Shown: positions 35,927-47,737 of the stretch, piece after piece
Numbering within the stretch: the first letter of the stretch is position 1
Layout of the letters: each line of letters starts with the position of its first letter
NCBI RefSeq assembly: GCF_001705665.1
Contig: NZ_MDHA01000032.1
Location: 434,001 to 498,000, forward strand
Direction: 5' to 3'
Length of the DNA stretch: 64,000 nt
Origin: Thioclava sp. SK-1
GTDB lineage: Bacteria; Pseudomonadota; Alphaproteobacteria; Rhodobacterales; Rhodobacteraceae
Position numbers and translations under genes: made by a program
The notes under the pieces: model-generated
The model's database searches: none
Told to the model about the DNA's origin: nothing
The model's input: only the letters and a program-made list of their open reading frames with translations

Positions 35927-38254
35927 TTAGTCTGCGGTCAGCAGCGGCGGTTTCGACCCCGAGATCCGAGGTTTCGTCATTTCTTCAACATTGATCACCA
36001 GTTCACCGTCGTGGACGGCAACCTTGGCAATCCCGCCCTTGGTCAGCTTTCCGAACAGCAATTCTTCGGCCAAAGGCTTTTTGATGTGCTCTTGGATCAC
36101 ACGGCCCAGCGGGCGCGCTCCCATTTTGTCATCATAACCTTTTTCAGCCAACCAATTGGCGGCTTCTGGTGTCAGTTCGATATGCACATTGCGATCAATA
36201 AGCTGAGCTTCAAGTTGCAGCACGAATTTATCGACCACTTGCAAGATTGTGTCGCGTGGTAGCGGCGCAAAGCTTACGACCGCGTCCAAGCGGTTGCGGA
36301 ACTCTGGTGTGAACGTGCGTTCAATCGCGGCGGTGTCTTCCCCCTCACGACGGTCGCGTCCGAAGCCGATGGCCGCCTTGGCCATATCCGATGCACCCGC
36401 GTTTGACGTCATGATCAATATCACATTCCGGAAATCAACTTTACGCCCGTTGTGATCCGTAAGTTTGCCGTTATCCATAACCTGCAGCAGGATGTTAAAG
36501 ACATCGGGATGTGCTTTTTCGATCTCATCAAGAAGCAAGACACAATGCGGGTGCTGATCCACACTGTCGGTCAAAAGCCCGCCTTGATCAAACCCGACAT
36601 AGCCCGGAGGTGCACCGATCAGACGGCTCACCGCATGTTTTTCCATGTATTCGGACATGTCAAAGCGCATCAGCTCGACACCAAGCGTATCGGCCAATTG
36701 CTTAGCGACCTCGGTTTTGCCTACGCCAGTTGGCCCGGCAAACAGGTAGTTGCCAATGGGTTTCTCAGGTTCGCGCAAACCGGCCCGCGCCAGCTTGATC
36801 GAGCTGGCCAGAACCTCAATCGCTTTATCTTGACCAAAGACCACCCGCTTAAGCGACTTTTCCAAATCCCGCAGCACTTCCGCATCGTCTTTAGACACGT
36901 TCTTCGGTGGAATGCGGGCGATTTTGGCCACGACATTTTCGATATCCTTTGGCCCGATCGTCTTGCGACGCTTAGAATCGGGCATCAGATGCTGTGCGGC
37001 ACCCGCCTCATCAATCACGTCAATCGCCTTATCAGGCAGTTTGCGATCATGAATATAGCGTGCGGACAATTCGACAGCGGTCTTGATGGAGTCATTCGTG
37101 TAGCGAATATCATGATGGGTTTCAAAATATGGCTTAAGCCCCATCAGGATTTTCACCGAATCCGCAGTTGACGGTTCATTCACGTCAATTTTCTGGAAGC
37201 GGCGGCTTAGCGCGCGATCCTTCTCAAAATGTTGGCGGAATTCTTTATAGGTCGTCGACCCCATGCAACGCAATTTCCCGCCCGAAAGCGAGGGTTTCAA
37301 AAGGTTCGACGCATCCATCGCCCCGCCGGATGTCGCCCCAGCACCGATCACGGTGTGGATTTCATCAATGAATAAAATTGCATCCGGGTGGTCTTCCAGC
37401 TCTTTAACAACGGCCTTCAGACGCTCTTCAAAATCACCGCGATAACGGGTACCTGCCAGCAACGCGCCCATATCAAGCGAGAAGATGATCGTTTTGGACA
37501 GAATGTCCGGTGTTTCACCACGGGTAATTTTCAGGGCAAGACCTTCGGCAATCGCTGTCTTCCCCACGCCGGGATCGCCGACCAACAACGGGTTGTTTTT
37601 ACGACGACGGCACAGAACCTGAATACAGCGTTCAACTTCGGATTCGCGCCCAATCAACGGGTCAATGTCACCCTTTTGCGATTTTGCATTCAAATCTACG
37701 CAGTATTTCGCAAGCGCGGATTCTTTGTTTTCAGCAGGGTTCGGGCCGGTCTCGGCCTTTTGCTGCTCTTGTTCTTCGGCACCCGTAATCGGGCGAGCTT
37801 CGCCAAATTCCGGGTCCTTCGCCACACCATGGGCAATGAAATTCACCGCATCATAGCGAGTCATATCCTGCTCTTGCAGGAAAAATGCTGCATTTGATTC
37901 GCGTTCGGCAAAGATTGCGACCAGCACATTTGCGCCGGTCACTTCGGTTCGACCCGAAGATTGTACGTGAATCGCAGCGCGTTGAATCACGCGTTGAAAG
38001 GCCGCGGTCGGCACGGCTTCGGACCCCTCAACCTCGGTGATCAGGGTCGACAAATCATCATCAATGAATTCAGTGAGTGTCTGACGTAATTCATCCAGAT
38101 CGACCGAACACGCCCGCATCACGCGGTTCGCGTCGGGTTCATCGATCAGCGCCAGCAGCAGATGTTCCAAAGTCGCCAGCTCATGGCGGCGTGCATTGGC
38201 GAGCGCCAGCGCACCATGGATCGCTTGTTCGAGAGTGGTCGAGAACGATGGCAT
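35927..38254 (-). CDS. clpA: ATP-dependent Clp protease ATPase subunit ClpA
   Basis: 775-residue AAA+ unfoldase that feeds substrates to ClpP. Domain order: Clp_N double repeat (about 1-140), first AAA domain with Walker A GDPGVGKTAIAEGLA, second AAA domain with Walker A GPTGVGKTEVAKQLA and Walker B VLLLDEIEKAHPDV, then the D2-small domain. It lacks the ClpB/ClpC middle coiled coil and has the ClpA length. ATG 38254 is chosen because AAGGAG precedes it and the N terminus PSFSTTLEQAIHGALALA is canonical. The adaptor gene clpS, often next to clpA, is not found beside it. Confidence 0.96.
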   Translation of the reverse strand: MPSFSTTLEQAIHGALALANARRHELATLEHLLLALIDEPDANRVMRACSVDLDELRQTLTEFIDDDLSTLITEVEGSEAVPTAAFQRVIQRAAIHVQSSGRTEVTGANVLVAIFAERESNAAFFLQEQDMTRYDAVNFIAHGVAKDPEFGEARPITGAEEQEQQKAETGPNPAENKESALAKYCVDLNAKSQKGDIDPLIGRESEVERCIQVLCRRRKNNPLLVGDPGVGKTAIAEGLALKITRGETPDILSKTIIFSLDMGALLAGTRYRGDFEERLKAVVKELEDHPDAILFIDEIHTVIGAGATSGGAMDASNLLKPSLSGGKLRCMGSTTYKEFRQHFEKDRALSRRFQKIDVNEPSTADSVKILMGLKPYFETHHDIRYTNDSIKTAVELSARYIHDRKLPDKAIDVIDEAGAAQHLMPDSKRRKTIGPKDIENVVAKIARIPPKNVSKDDAEVLRDLEKSLKRVVFGQDKAIEVLASSIKLARAGLREPEKPIGNYLFAGPTGVGKTEVAKQLADTLGVELMRFDMSEYMEKHAVSRLIGAPPGYVGFDQGGLLTDSVDQHPHCVLLLDEIEKAHPDVFNILLQVMDNGKLTDHNGRKVDFRNVILIMTSNAGASDMAKAAIGFGRDRREGEDTAAIERTFTPEFRNRLDAVVSFAPLPRDTILQVVDKFVLQLEAQLIDRNVHIELTPEAANWLAEKGYDDKMGARPLGRVIQEHIKKPLAEELLFGKLTKGGIAKVAVHDGELVINVEEMTKPRISGSKPPLLTAD

Positions 38255-38475
38255 ATGGTGCTCCTTATCCTGTGTGACGACGGCACCGACTATCACCGGC
38301 CCGAAGCCCATCATGGCCTCATAGGTTTAAGTTTCGGTGGAAATCGCTCGGCTTCAAGCCCCTTCGCAACAAAAACCGTTCACGATTTAGGCTGTGCCTT
38401 AAAAGTAAACAGACGGTTACGAATTTGGGATCCGTCGTGGCTTGGAACGCAATATGGGACCGATATGTTCTGTTT

Positions 38476-39672
38476 TCAACGGCTGAGCGACGAAGAGTTA
38501 TTTTTTTCTTCACGCGTGGCATCTGCCACCGGGTCGGGGATGTGATTCAGTAGATGTCCGATAAGGTCGGTTCGGGTGATCACCCCGGCGAGTCGGTCGC
38601 CCGATCTCACCGGCACCATACGGGCCACATGGTGCGAAAACCGTTCCAACAGGGCCGCGATTGGGATTTGTCCGTCGACGGTGACGACATTTGTCGCCAT
38701 CAACGCCTGCGCCTCGGCCTCTTGTGGGGCAGGGCGCAAACGAAACGAGGTGCGCATTGCCGCCAGATCGGCCGACATCCGCGCCATTACAGGGCCATAA
38801 TCCACAACGCCCAGAAAGCGCCCGGCAGGATCCACCACAGGAAGGCTTTTGATCCCCAGCGCCGTCATCTTGCGTACGATTTCAGACAATGGCGCCTCGG
38901 GGGTGACCGTCACTGGCGCGCGGGTCATCAGATCTTGCACAAGTGTGCCTTGCAGCAAGGCTTCGGTTGCGTGATGTTCGGCCGCCGCCATGACGCGCGC
39001 CATATCAGCTGTTGAGATGTTGGCAGATTGTTGCAGGTCCAGCAGGATCTTTTGCAGCGCCTTTTCGTCCAGCTCTCGGGCAGGACCCGTTGTGCGATGG
39101 CGCAGGGCCGGCGCCAGGCTTAGCGGTTTGATTGGGTAATGAATGCCAAAGGCGCGGTTCCACAGCATCGCGCAAAGGATCAACAGTAATGTGACCGTAC
39201 CAATCGGAAACAACGCGAAGGAAAACGGCAGGCTGCGCCCGGCTTCAAATTCCATTACCGCCAATAGCGCGATCCCCGCCGCCGGAGGGTGTAAGGCGCG
39301 ACAAGCCTGCATCGCCGCAATCGCGCCAGCCACGGCCAACCCATCCGCATAGGGCGGTGGCACCCATCGTAAGATTGCCACGGACACGGTTGCAGAAATC
39401 AACATCCCAAAGAAAGCCGCCCACGGTTGCGCCAATGGGGAGTTGGGCAAAACAAACAACAACACCGCCGCAGAGCCAAAACTGGACACCAGATAGAAAT
39501 CTGCCGCGTCAGATTGGTGCAGCTGCCGAATGACCAATGCCACCAATAACACTGCAAGCCCTGCACCAAGGGCACCGCGAAGGATGTCGACCATGCGTCG
39601 CCGTCCCATCGGTGGCCCGAACCGGGTTGCGAACCGGGACAATGATGCGGGCAGTGAGGGCAGGGCTGACAT
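38476..39672 (-). CDS. HPP-family membrane protein with CBS domain pair
   Basis: 398-residue protein. The N-terminal half (about 30-170) is an HPP domain with four to five helices and the signature ACRALHPPAAGIALLAVMEF. The C-terminal half has two CBS domains (about 240-300 and 325-385: LVQDLMTRAPVTVTPEAPLSEIV, and MATNVVTVDGQIPIAALLERF). Plant and cyanobacterial HPP proteins carry nitrite; the bacterial HPP-CBS fusion may be a gated transporter sensing an adenine nucleotide. The substrate is unknown. It is followed on the minus strand by clpA after 220 bases. Confidence 0.85.
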   Translation of the reverse strand: MSALPSLPASLSRFATRFGPPMGRRRMVDILRGALGAGLAVLLVALVIRQLHQSDAADFYLVSSFGSAAVLLFVLPNSPLAQPWAAFFGMLISATVSVAILRWVPPPYADGLAVAGAIAAMQACRALHPPAAGIALLAVMEFEAGRSLPFSFALFPIGTVTLLLILCAMLWNRAFGIHYPIKPLSLAPALRHRTTGPARELDEKALQKILLDLQQSANISTADMARVMAAAEHHATEALLQGTLVQDLMTRAPVTVTPEAPLSEIVRKMTALGIKSLPVVDPAGRFLGVVDYGPVMARMSADLAAMRTSFRLRPAPQEAEAQALMATNVVTVDGQIPIAALLERFSHHVARMVPVRSGDRLAGVITRTDLIGHLLNHIPDPVADATREEKNNSSSLSR

Positions 39673-39701
39673 AGGGCGCGGAGTCTCCGAAGGTCGCGAA
39701 A

Positions 39702-40472
39702 TTAAAAATTGTCTTTGGCGGCCCGCGCGGCGGTAAAGACCTCCAGTGGTGCTGCATCACCTGGCAACCCCAGTGCAGCTTTTAAACCTGGATCGCGGGA
39801 CCGCATGAACGGGTTGGTGGTCTTTTCCAATGCCAAAGTCGAGGGCACGGTGGGCTGTTTTTGTGCGCGCCGATCCAATGTATCGCGCATGCGCATGCGA
39901 CAGGCGCGGTTGTCTGGCTCCAAATGCAATGCGAATTTTCCGTTTGCTTCGGTATATTCATGCCCCGAGCAGATCAGCATCTCATCAGGCAGCTGCGCCA
40001 ATCGCTCCAAGGCGCCGAACATTTGTGTCGGGCTGCCCTCAAACAGGCGTCCGCAGCCCCAGCTCATCAAGCTATCGCCGGAAAACAGCAGGTATGATTG
40101 CGGGAACACATAGGCGATATGACCCACCGTGTGGCCGGGTACCTCCAACACTTCAACTTCTTCGGTGCCAATCTTTATGGTATCACCCGCACCCACTGCC
40201 ACATCTAGTGAGGGCAGCCGATGTGCATCGGCCCCCGCGCCAATCACCTTTGCGCCCGTGGCCGAGGCCACAGCCTGCACTCCGGCAATATGATCGTCAT
40301 GGTGATGTGTCAGCAATATATGATTCAGCTTATAACCCAAGGAATTCAGCGCGCTCATGATTGGGGCGGCGTCTGGGACATCGACCACGCAGGTCGTGTC
40401 TGTGCCGGGGTCATGCAAGATATAGGCATAATTATCCGACAGGCAGGGGATGATCGACAATTCAACTGGCAT
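39702..40472 (-). CDS. gloB: Hydroxyacylglutathione hydrolase (glyoxalase II)
   Basis: GloB hydrolyses S-lactoylglutathione in methylglyoxal detoxification. 256 residues in the metallo-beta-lactamase fold: THHHDDH at 55-61 supplies most metal ligands, followed by VPGHTVGHIAYVF, FSGDSLMSWGCGRLFEG and the C-terminal glutathione-binding part with CSGHEYTEANGKFA. The start is taken at ATG 40472; a GTG seven codons upstream has no ribosome binding site. Divergent from the methyltransferase gene, 62 bases apart. Confidence 0.95.
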   Translation of the reverse strand: MPVELSIIPCLSDNYAYILHDPGTDTTCVVDVPDAAPIMSALNSLGYKLNHILLTHHHDDHIAGVQAVASATGAKVIGAGADAHRLPSLDVAVGAGDTIKIGTEEVEVLEVPGHTVGHIAYVFPQSYLLFSGDSLMSWGCGRLFEGSPTQMFGALERLAQLPDEMLICSGHEYTEANGKFALHLEPDNRACRMRMRDTLDRRAQKQPTVPSTLALEKTTNPFMRSRDPGLKAALGLPGDAAPLEVFTAARAAKDNF

Positions 40473-40534
40473 GGTGTTTCTTGTTACCTTCACTATGTTA
40501 AGCGCAGGCTAAGCCCAAGGAGACCCGGTTCGCA

Positions 40535-41293
40535 ATGCACCTTGATGTCCTAGACTTGCGAAATTTCTATTACCGCACCCAGCTTGGGCGCGCGGCGCAG
40601 CGTGCGATCCGTGATCATGTTGTGGACCTGTGGCCGACCAGCGGCACGGGCATGGCCGGTATGACGGTTGCCGGGTTTGGCTTTGCGGTGCCATTGCTAC
40701 GGCCGTATTTGCAACCGGCCCGGAGGGTTATCGGGCTGATGCCCGCGCAACAAGGCGTGATGCCCTGGCCTGCGGGGGAGCCCAATGTTTCGGCATTATG
40801 TGATGAGACATGCTGGCCCCTGGAAACCGGCCGGGTGGATCGTTTGGTGGTGATGCATGGGTTGGAAACATCTGACAATCTGGATGCGATGCTGGCCGAA
40901 AGCTGGCGGGTGCTGGGGCCAGGGGGGCGTGCGCTGTTCATCGTGCCCAATCGGGCCGGGCTGTGGGCCCCGCGTGAGACAACGCCTTTTGGCTTTGGCA
41001 GGCCCTATACGTTGACGCAGTTGGATCAGACAGTGCGCCGGGCAGGCTTTGTGCCCGAACGCCATGCTGCGGCGCTGTATATTCCGCCGTCACATCGTAA
41101 GTTTTGGCTGCGCTCTGCCGCGATGTGGGAGCGGGTGGGCACACGTGTTTCGGGTCTGTTAGCTGCTGGCGTGGTGATGTTGGAGGTGTCGAAGCAAGTG
41201 GCGCAGCCGCGCAAACCGGGCTTGGGCGCGGCGGTGCGCAAGCCGCTTTCGATCCTGGAAGGGGCGGGAAAACCGATCGCGGACGCATTTTAG
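40535..41293 (+). CDS. Class I SAM-dependent methyltransferase
   Basis: 252-residue protein with a Methyltransf_11-like core: [17 protein letters not shown] in the position of motif I, then [38 protein letters not shown]. The glycine-rich loop is atypical. It ends in a basic tail. Such genes sit divergent from gloB in many Rhodobacteraceae; the substrate is unknown. The start [19 protein letters not shown] is a typical N terminus for this group. Confidence 0.82.
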   Translation: MHLDVLDLRNFYYRTQLGRAAQRAIRDHVVDLWPTSGTGMAGMTVAGFGFAVPLLRPYLQPARRVIGLMPAQQGVMPWPAGEPNVSALCDETCWPLETGRVDRLVVMHGLETSDNLDAMLAESWRVLGPGGRALFIVPNRAGLWAPRETTPFGFGRPYTLTQLDQTVRRAGFVPERHAAALYIPPSHRKFWLRSAAMWERVGTRVSGLLAAGVVMLEVSKQVAQPRKPGLGAAVRKPLSILEGAGKPIADAF

Positions 41294-41763
41294 CGCCCAG
41301 ATGATTTTGCAGAGCACCTTTGCAATTTTGCCGCGATCAACCGCGCGTCAGGGATATAAAATCCACAGCCCTGCGCATTGATTCCTTGAATACCGTCATC
41401 AACGCGGGATTGACGTAAGGTAATCGTTAAAATTTTGTGAATCACAAAGAAGTTTTTATCCTCCATTGGTCGCATGATACCGTCTTAGGCCGTGTAACCC
41501 GTGCAAGCTGCGCCTTTATTTCCCCCTGTTGGCGTTGAGAAATACAGATTTGATGGGTCAATACGCGAAAGCAGCAAAATCAACGCGGCGATATCACATC
41601 TCAGTGCGCAAGAAGGTTGCGAGGGGGGGGAGGCTCTGTTACATGCAAAGCCGATATAGAGATGTGCGACACGCGCCATCTCAAGGGGAGACCTCTGACT
41701 TGACGTGATTTATCCATCTGGATGAGCACGCAGGAATGGGGCCAGAGCATCGGAAGGGTGGAC
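41294..41763. other. Long intergenic region before the ATP synthase operon
   Basis: 470 bases with no supported gene. It must carry the atpH operon promoter; a TTGACG at about 41700 is present, but no good -10 box is at the right distance. AT-rich patches lie around 41410-41460. No convincing terminator for the methyltransferase was seen. Confidence 0.5.
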
Positions 41764-42324
41764 GTGTCCGAACCAGCTTCGATTTCCGCAGGCATTGCCG
41801 GTCGCTATGCGACGGCGATTTTTGAACTTTCCAAAGAGGCCGGTCAGATTGACGCGTTTGAAAGCGACGTATCCAATCTGAAAGCCGCGTTGGCAGATTC
41901 CGCAGATCTTCGTGATCTGATTGCGAATGCCACATATACGCGCGCGCAGCAGGCAACAGGTATTGCGTCGGTTGGTCAGGCCATGGGTCTGAGCCAGTCG
42001 ATGGCAGGCGGTTTGGGCCTTATGGCCACCAAGCGTCGCTTGTTTGCATTGCCGCATTTGCTGACCGCTTTGGCTGATGCAATCGCATTGGAAAAAGGCG
42101 AGGTCACTGCAGATGTGATCGCCGCCACAACATTGACTGACGAGCAAAAAGGCCGCTTGGCCGATGCTTTGCAGTCGAAGACGGGTAAAACCGTCAAACT
42201 CAACGTTGCCGTCGATGAAAGCCTCATCGGTGGTATGATCGTTAAGCTGGGTTCGCGCATGATCGATACGTCGGTTAGCTCGAAGCTCGCTTCCCTCACG
42301 AACACCATGAAAGAGGTTGGATAA
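41764..42324 (+). CDS. atpH: F1F0 ATP synthase subunit delta
   Basis: Delta subunit (OSCP), 186 residues, which ties the F1 head to the peripheral stalk. Conserved parts: [17 protein letters not shown] near the N terminus and the C-terminal [22 protein letters not shown]. It starts at GTG 41764, just after a GGAAGGG site; the earlier ATG at 41722 gives a non-conserved 14-residue extension. First gene of the F1 operon atpHAGDC. Its TAA overlaps the ATG of atpA by one base. Confidence 0.95.
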   Translation: MSEPASISAGIAGRYATAIFELSKEAGQIDAFESDVSNLKAALADSADLRDLIANATYTRAQQATGIASVGQAMGLSQSMAGGLGLMATKRRLFALPHLLTALADAIALEKGEVTADVIAATTLTDEQKGRLADALQSKTGKTVKLNVAVDESLIGGMIVKLGSRMIDTSVSSKLASLTNTMKEVG

Positions 42325-43853
42325 TGGGTATCCAGGCAGCTGAGATCTCTGCGATCCTCAAGGAGCAGATCAAGAATTTCGGGCAGGACGCCCAAGTGGC
42401 CGAAGTTGGTCGTGTGCTTTCCGTCGGTGACGGTATCGCGCGCGTTCACGGCCTCGACAACGTCCAGGCTGGCGAAATGGTTGAATTCCCCGGTGGTATC
42501 CGCGGAATGGCACTGAACCTTGAGGTCGACAACGTCGGTATCGTTATTTTTGGGTCCGACCGCGACATCAAAGAAGGCGATACCGTTAAGCGCACGAACT
42601 CCATCGTGGACGTTCCTGCCGGCGAAGGCCTTCTGGGTCGCGTCGTTGACGGTCTGGGCAACCCGCTCGACGGGAAAGGTCCGATTGAATATACCGAGCG
42701 TCGCATCGCCGACGTGAAGGCTCCGGGCATCATCCCGCGTAAATCGGTTCATGAACCGATGGCGACAGGCCTGAAATCGGTTGATGCAATGATTCCCGTT
42801 GGCCGTGGCCAGCGTGAATTGATCATCGGTGACCGTCAGACAGGTAAAACCGCGATCGCGCTCGACACCATTCTGAACCAGAAGGTGTATAACGACGCGA
42901 ACCCAGAAAACGCTTTGCACTGCTTCTATGTTGCAATCGGTCAGAAACGTTCGACCGTGGCGCAGCTGGTGAAGAAGTTGGAAGAAACCGGCGCGATGGC
43001 TTACACCACCGTGATCGCCGCAACCGCTTCCGACCCTGCACCGATGCAGTATCTTGCGCCTTATTCGGCGACCGCGATGGCGGAATATTTCCGCGATAAC
43101 GGCAAGCATGCGCTGATCATCTATGATGATTTGACCAAGCAGGCTGTGTCCTATCGTCAGATGTCGCTGTTGCTGCGCCGCCCACCGGGCCGTGAAGCTT
43201 TCCCAGGCGACGTTTTCTATCTTCACTCGCGCCTGCTTGAGCGTTCGTCGAAACTGAACGACGATTTCGGCAATGGCTCCTTGACCGCGCTTCCGGTCAT
43301 CGAAACTCAGGGCGGCGACGTTTCGGCGTTTATTCCGACCAACGTGATTTCGATCACTGACGGTCAGATCTTCCTTGAAACCGATCTGTTCTATCAGGGC
43401 ATCCGCCCCGCTGTGAACACCGGTTTGTCGGTATCGCGTGTTGGTTCGTCCGCACAGACCAATTCGATGAAGACCGTTGCAGGTCCTGTTAAGTTGGAAC
43501 TGGCGCAGTATCGTGAAATGGCGGCCTTTGCTCAGTTCGGTTCGGATCTTGATGCCGCAACCCAGAAACTGCTGAACCGTGGCGCGCGTTTGACCGAGCT
43601 GATGAAACAGCCGCAATACTCGCCGCTGACCAACGCAGAAATCGTCGCTGTCATCTTTGCAGGTACTCAGGGCTTCCTGGACAACGTGCCGGTCAAAGAA
43701 GTGGGTCGTTGGGAAGCTGGTCTTCTTGCGTATCTGCGCGGCACGCGTCGTGACATTCTTGACTGGATCACCAATGATGACCCAAAAATCAAGGGCGATG
43801 CAGCGGATAAACTCAAGGCGGCTATCGAAGAATTCGCCAAGACCTTCGCGTAA
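42324..43853 (+). CDS. atpA: F1F0 ATP synthase subunit alpha
   Basis: 509-residue non-catalytic nucleotide-binding subunit of F1. Walker A GDRQTGKT at 169-176, [29 protein letters not shown] in the middle, and the Arg-finger region [11 protein letters not shown]-terminal beta-barrel with [20 protein letters not shown]. Codon use is visibly stronger (C-ending codons) than in neighbouring genes, as expected for a highly expressed operon. Confidence 0.98.
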   Translation: MGIQAAEISAILKEQIKNFGQDAQVAEVGRVLSVGDGIARVHGLDNVQAGEMVEFPGGIRGMALNLEVDNVGIVIFGSDRDIKEGDTVKRTNSIVDVPAGEGLLGRVVDGLGNPLDGKGPIEYTERRIADVKAPGIIPRKSVHEPMATGLKSVDAMIPVGRGQRELIIGDRQTGKTAIALDTILNQKVYNDANPENALHCFYVAIGQKRSTVAQLVKKLEETGAMAYTTVIAATASDPAPMQYLAPYSATAMAEYFRDNGKHALIIYDDLTKQAVSYRQMSLLLRRPPGREAFPGDVFYLHSRLLERSSKLNDDFGNGSLTALPVIETQGGDVSAFIPTNVISITDGQIFLETDLFYQGIRPAVNTGLSVSRVGSSAQTNSMKTVAGPVKLELAQYREMAAFAQFGSDLDAATQKLLNRGARLTELMKQPQYSPLTNAEIVAVIFAGTQGFLDNVPVKEVGRWEAGLLAYLRGTRRDILDWITNDDPKIKGDAADKLKAAIEEFAKTFA

Positions 43854-43874
43854 CCGGCCTGAAAGGACAGGGAC

Positions 43875-44753
43875 ATGCCCAGCCTTAAGGACCTAAAAAA
43901 CCGGATCTCCAGTGTTAAGAACACGCGGAAGATCACGAAAGCGATGCAAATGGTCGCGGCGGCAAAGCTCCGCCGTGCCCAGGAAGCAGCGGAAAACGCG
44001 CGGCCCTATGCCCTGCGGATGAACGCTGTGATGACATCGCTTGCCGCCTCCGTAGGTGGCTCGGATAGCGCGCCCCGGCTTTTAGCCGGGACGGGCAAAG
44101 AAGACCGTCACCTTCTGGTGGTGATGACGGCAGAGCGCGGCCTATGCGGCGGCTTTAACGTCAACATCGCAAAGAAGGCAAAGGCGCATGCCGCCAAACT
44201 TCGTGCCGAGGGCAAACAGGTGCAAATCCTGACCGTCGGCAAGAAGGGGCGTGATGCGCTGCGTCGTGAATTGGGCGATCTGTTTGTCGCTCATGTTGAC
44301 CTGTCTGAGGTCAAGCGGATTGGTTATGTCAACGCACAAGAGATCGCCAAAGATCTGTTGCAGCGTTTCGACAATGACGAATTCGACGTGGCGACGATCT
44401 TCTACTCGGAGTTCGAAAGCGTTATTTCGCAGGTGCCAACCGCACTTCAGGTTATCCCTGCGAAATTTGATGCTCCTGAAGATGATGCATCGGTATCCTC
44501 TCTTTATGAGTATGACCCAAGCGAAGAAGAGATCCTTGCAGATTTGCTTCCGCGCGGTGTCGCTACGCAGATCTTCGCTGCCCTGCTGGAGAATGGTGCA
44601 TCTGAACAAGGTGCCCGGATGTCGGCAATGGACAACGCAACGCGCAACGCTGGCGAGATGATCGACAAGCTGACCATCGAGTTCAACCGGACGCGTCAGG
44701 CGGCGATCACTACCGAGCTTACGGAAATCATTTCGGGCGCCGAAGCGCTCTGA
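43875..44753 (+). CDS. atpG: F1F0 ATP synthase subunit gamma
   Basis: Central rotor shaft of F1, 292 residues. N-terminal helix [24 protein letters not shown] and C-terminal helix with [34 protein letters not shown] form the coiled coil; the central domain has [12 protein letters not shown]. The extra acidic segment [26 protein letters not shown] is usual for alphaproteobacteria. Third gene of the operon. Confidence 0.97.
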   Translation: MPSLKDLKNRISSVKNTRKITKAMQMVAAAKLRRAQEAAENARPYALRMNAVMTSLAASVGGSDSAPRLLAGTGKEDRHLLVVMTAERGLCGGFNVNIAKKAKAHAAKLRAEGKQVQILTVGKKGRDALRRELGDLFVAHVDLSEVKRIGYVNAQEIAKDLLQRFDNDEFDVATIFYSEFESVISQVPTALQVIPAKFDAPEDDASVSSLYEYDPSEEEILADLLPRGVATQIFAALLENGASEQGARMSAMDNATRNAGEMIDKLTIEFNRTRQAAITTELTEIISGAEAL

Positions 44754-44768
44754 CGGAACCGGAGATAA

Positions 44769-46193
<1,425 letters not shown>

Positions 46194-46205
46194 GGAGGCA
46201 CCCTG

Positions 46206-46604
46206 ATGGCCAATACGATGCAAGTAGACCTAGTAGCACCCGAGCGGAAGCTTGCGTCCGTTCAGGCGCTAGAGGTTCGCATCCCGGCGGCATCTGGGGA
46301 CATGACTGTGATGCCGGGCCATGCGCCCGTCATCACCACCTTGCGTCCCGGAAAGCTGACCCTTGTTACCTCAGAGTTCGATCAGGACTATGCGGTGACG
46401 GGCGGTTTCGCCGAGATCTCGACAGATGGTGTGAGCATCCTCGCGGAGCGTTCGCTTCCCAGCGCGGAATTCACACAAGAAATGCACGCCGAATTGGTTC
46501 TCGAAGCGCGTCGTGCGCATGAAGAGGCCCATCCTTCGGCAGCGGACATCACCGGCAAGTTCTTGGCGGATATGGAAGCGCTTGGGTCACATATGTTTGG
46601 TTAA
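46206..46604 (+). CDS. atpC: F1F0 ATP synthase subunit epsilon
   Basis: 132-residue epsilon subunit at the foot of the rotor, with the beta-sandwich domain (MQVDLVAPERKLASVQALEV, SGDMTVMPGHAPVITTLRPG, VTGGFAEISTDGVSILAE) and a short C-terminal helical part, which is reduced relative to E. coli, as often in alphaproteobacteria. This limits its role as an ATPase inhibitor; alphaproteobacteria use the zeta subunit, whose gene is not seen here. Last gene of the operon, followed by a terminator. Confidence 0.96.
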   Translation: MANTMQVDLVAPERKLASVQALEVRIPAASGDMTVMPGHAPVITTLRPGKLTLVTSEFDQDYAVTGGFAEISTDGVSILAERSLPSAEFTQEMHAELVLEARRAHEEAHPSAADITGKFLADMEALGSHMFG

Positions 46605-46625
46605 TTCCAACATTACCTGCATTTT

Positions 46626-46657
46626 AAAAAGCCCCGGCATTTGGCCGGGGCTTTTTT
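46626..46657 (+). terminator. Rho-independent terminator of the atp operon
   Basis: AAAAAGCCCCGGC (46626-46638) pairs perfectly with GCCGGGGCTTTTT (46644-46656), loop ATTTG, followed by T. About 20 bases after atpC. Confidence 0.95.
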
Positions 46658-46663
46658 ATCAGT

Positions 46664-46701
46664 ATCATACCCGAAATAGTTGATCACACCCGAAATAGTT
46701 G
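46664..46701. repeat. Tandem 19-base duplication
   Basis: Two directly adjacent 19-base units (46664-46682 and 46683-46701) share ATCA, one variable base, then ACCCGAAATAGTTG; they differ in a single position. Located between the atp terminator and ksgA. Confidence 0.9.
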
Positions 46702-46790
46702 CCCGTTGAAGACGTTTTCGGGGGACGATTTCGGCGACTGATTTTACCAATGGCATCTGGGGCGAAGCTGGGGCATGGCAACTGTGCTGA

Positions 46791-47639
46791 TTAGGGCGTG
46801 TCGCCCGCCACGATGCGGGCCAATCGGCAAAAGGATTCGATGCTCACGCGTTCGGCCCGTTCTGTCGGAGGGATACCTGCGGCTTCGAGCTTGGCTTCAA
46901 TATCAGGCGCAACCCCTTTGAGAGAGGCGCGTAACATCTTACGGCGCTGATTGAACCCGGCGGCAACAACCCGTGACAAGACGCCGGGGTCAGCTGGAAA
47001 ACGGGGCTGGGGCAGGGCGGTTAGTCGCACAACGGCAGAATGCACTTTGGGGGCAGGTGAGAATGCCTCTGGTGGCAAAGACATTACGATTTGTGTTGTT
47101 GCACGCCATTGCGACAAGATCGCCAGACGCCCATAATGACGATCGCCGGGTTGTGCGACGATCCGTTCTGCAACTTCGCGTTGGAACATCAATGTCAAGG
47201 TGGACCATTGCGGCGGCCATTGCGCAGGTGTCAGCCAGCGCACCAGAAGCTCTGTCCCGACATTATAGGGCAGGTTGGCCGCGATCCGATATGGCGGAGT
47301 AAGATGGGCGGTAACGTCCACCTCTAATGCGTCGCCTTCGATGATTTGCAGGCGGTCAGGGTAATGTGCCGCGATTTCCTCTAAGGCGGGGATGCAGCGG
47401 GGATCTTTTTCAATTGCCAGCACTTTGCGGGCGCCTTCGGCCAAAAGTCCACGGGTTAACCCGCCTGGGCCGGGGCCGATTTCCAACACATCTGTTTCAG
47501 ACAGGTTGCCCGCCGCGCGGGCGATCTTTGCTGTCAGATTAAGATCGAGCAGAAAGTTCTGCCCAAGTTGTTTTCTGGCGACCAGGTCATGATCGCGGAT
47601 CACATCACGCAGGGGCGGAAGCCCGTCGATAGCGGCCAT
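46791..47639 (-). CDS. ksgA: 16S rRNA dimethyladenosine transferase
   Basis: KsgA/RsmA dimethylates two adjacent adenines near the 3' end of 16S rRNA, a late check in small-subunit assembly. 282 residues: [16 protein letters not shown] motif [15 protein letters not shown], and the NLPY catalytic motif in [19 protein letters not shown] 47639 has AGGAG eight bases upstream; the two earlier ATG/GTG codons are ignored. Last gene of the lptF-lptG-lptD-surA-pdxA-ksgA series on the minus strand, about 100 bases after pdxA. Confidence 0.96.
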   Translation of the reverse strand: MAAIDGLPPLRDVIRDHDLVARKQLGQNFLLDLNLTAKIARAAGNLSETDVLEIGPGPGGLTRGLLAEGARKVLAIEKDPRCIPALEEIAAHYPDRLQIIEGDALEVDVTAHLTPPYRIAANLPYNVGTELLVRWLTPAQWPPQWSTLTLMFQREVAERIVAQPGDRHYGRLAILSQWRATTQIVMSLPPEAFSPAPKVHSAVVRLTALPQPRFPADPGVLSRVVAAGFNQRRKMLRASLKGVAPDIEAKLEAAGIPPTERAERVSIESFCRLARIVAGDTP

Positions 47640-47706
47640 GGTCATCTCCTGATGTAGGTGCGGTGGCAATGAAAAGCCGGGGGTTTCACACCCCCGGACC
47701 CCCGTG

Positions 47707-47729
47707 GGATATTTTTAGCAAGATGAAAC
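47707..47729 (+). repeat. Intergenic GGATATTT...AAGATGAAA element, copy 3, with hairpin
   Basis: GGATATTTTTAGCAAGATG followed by AAAC, between pdxA and ksgA, reading opposite to these genes. Directly before it, CCGGGGGT (47677-47684) pairs with ACCCCCGG (47690-47697). Hairpin plus motif look like one unit. Confidence 0.75.
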
Positions 47730-47737
47730 CGCGCAGA

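Noticed and set aside
41976-43616. 546-codon open frame antisense to atpH and atpA
   Set aside because: It is a shadow of the strongly biased codon use of atpA; no domain is visible and the sense genes are certain.
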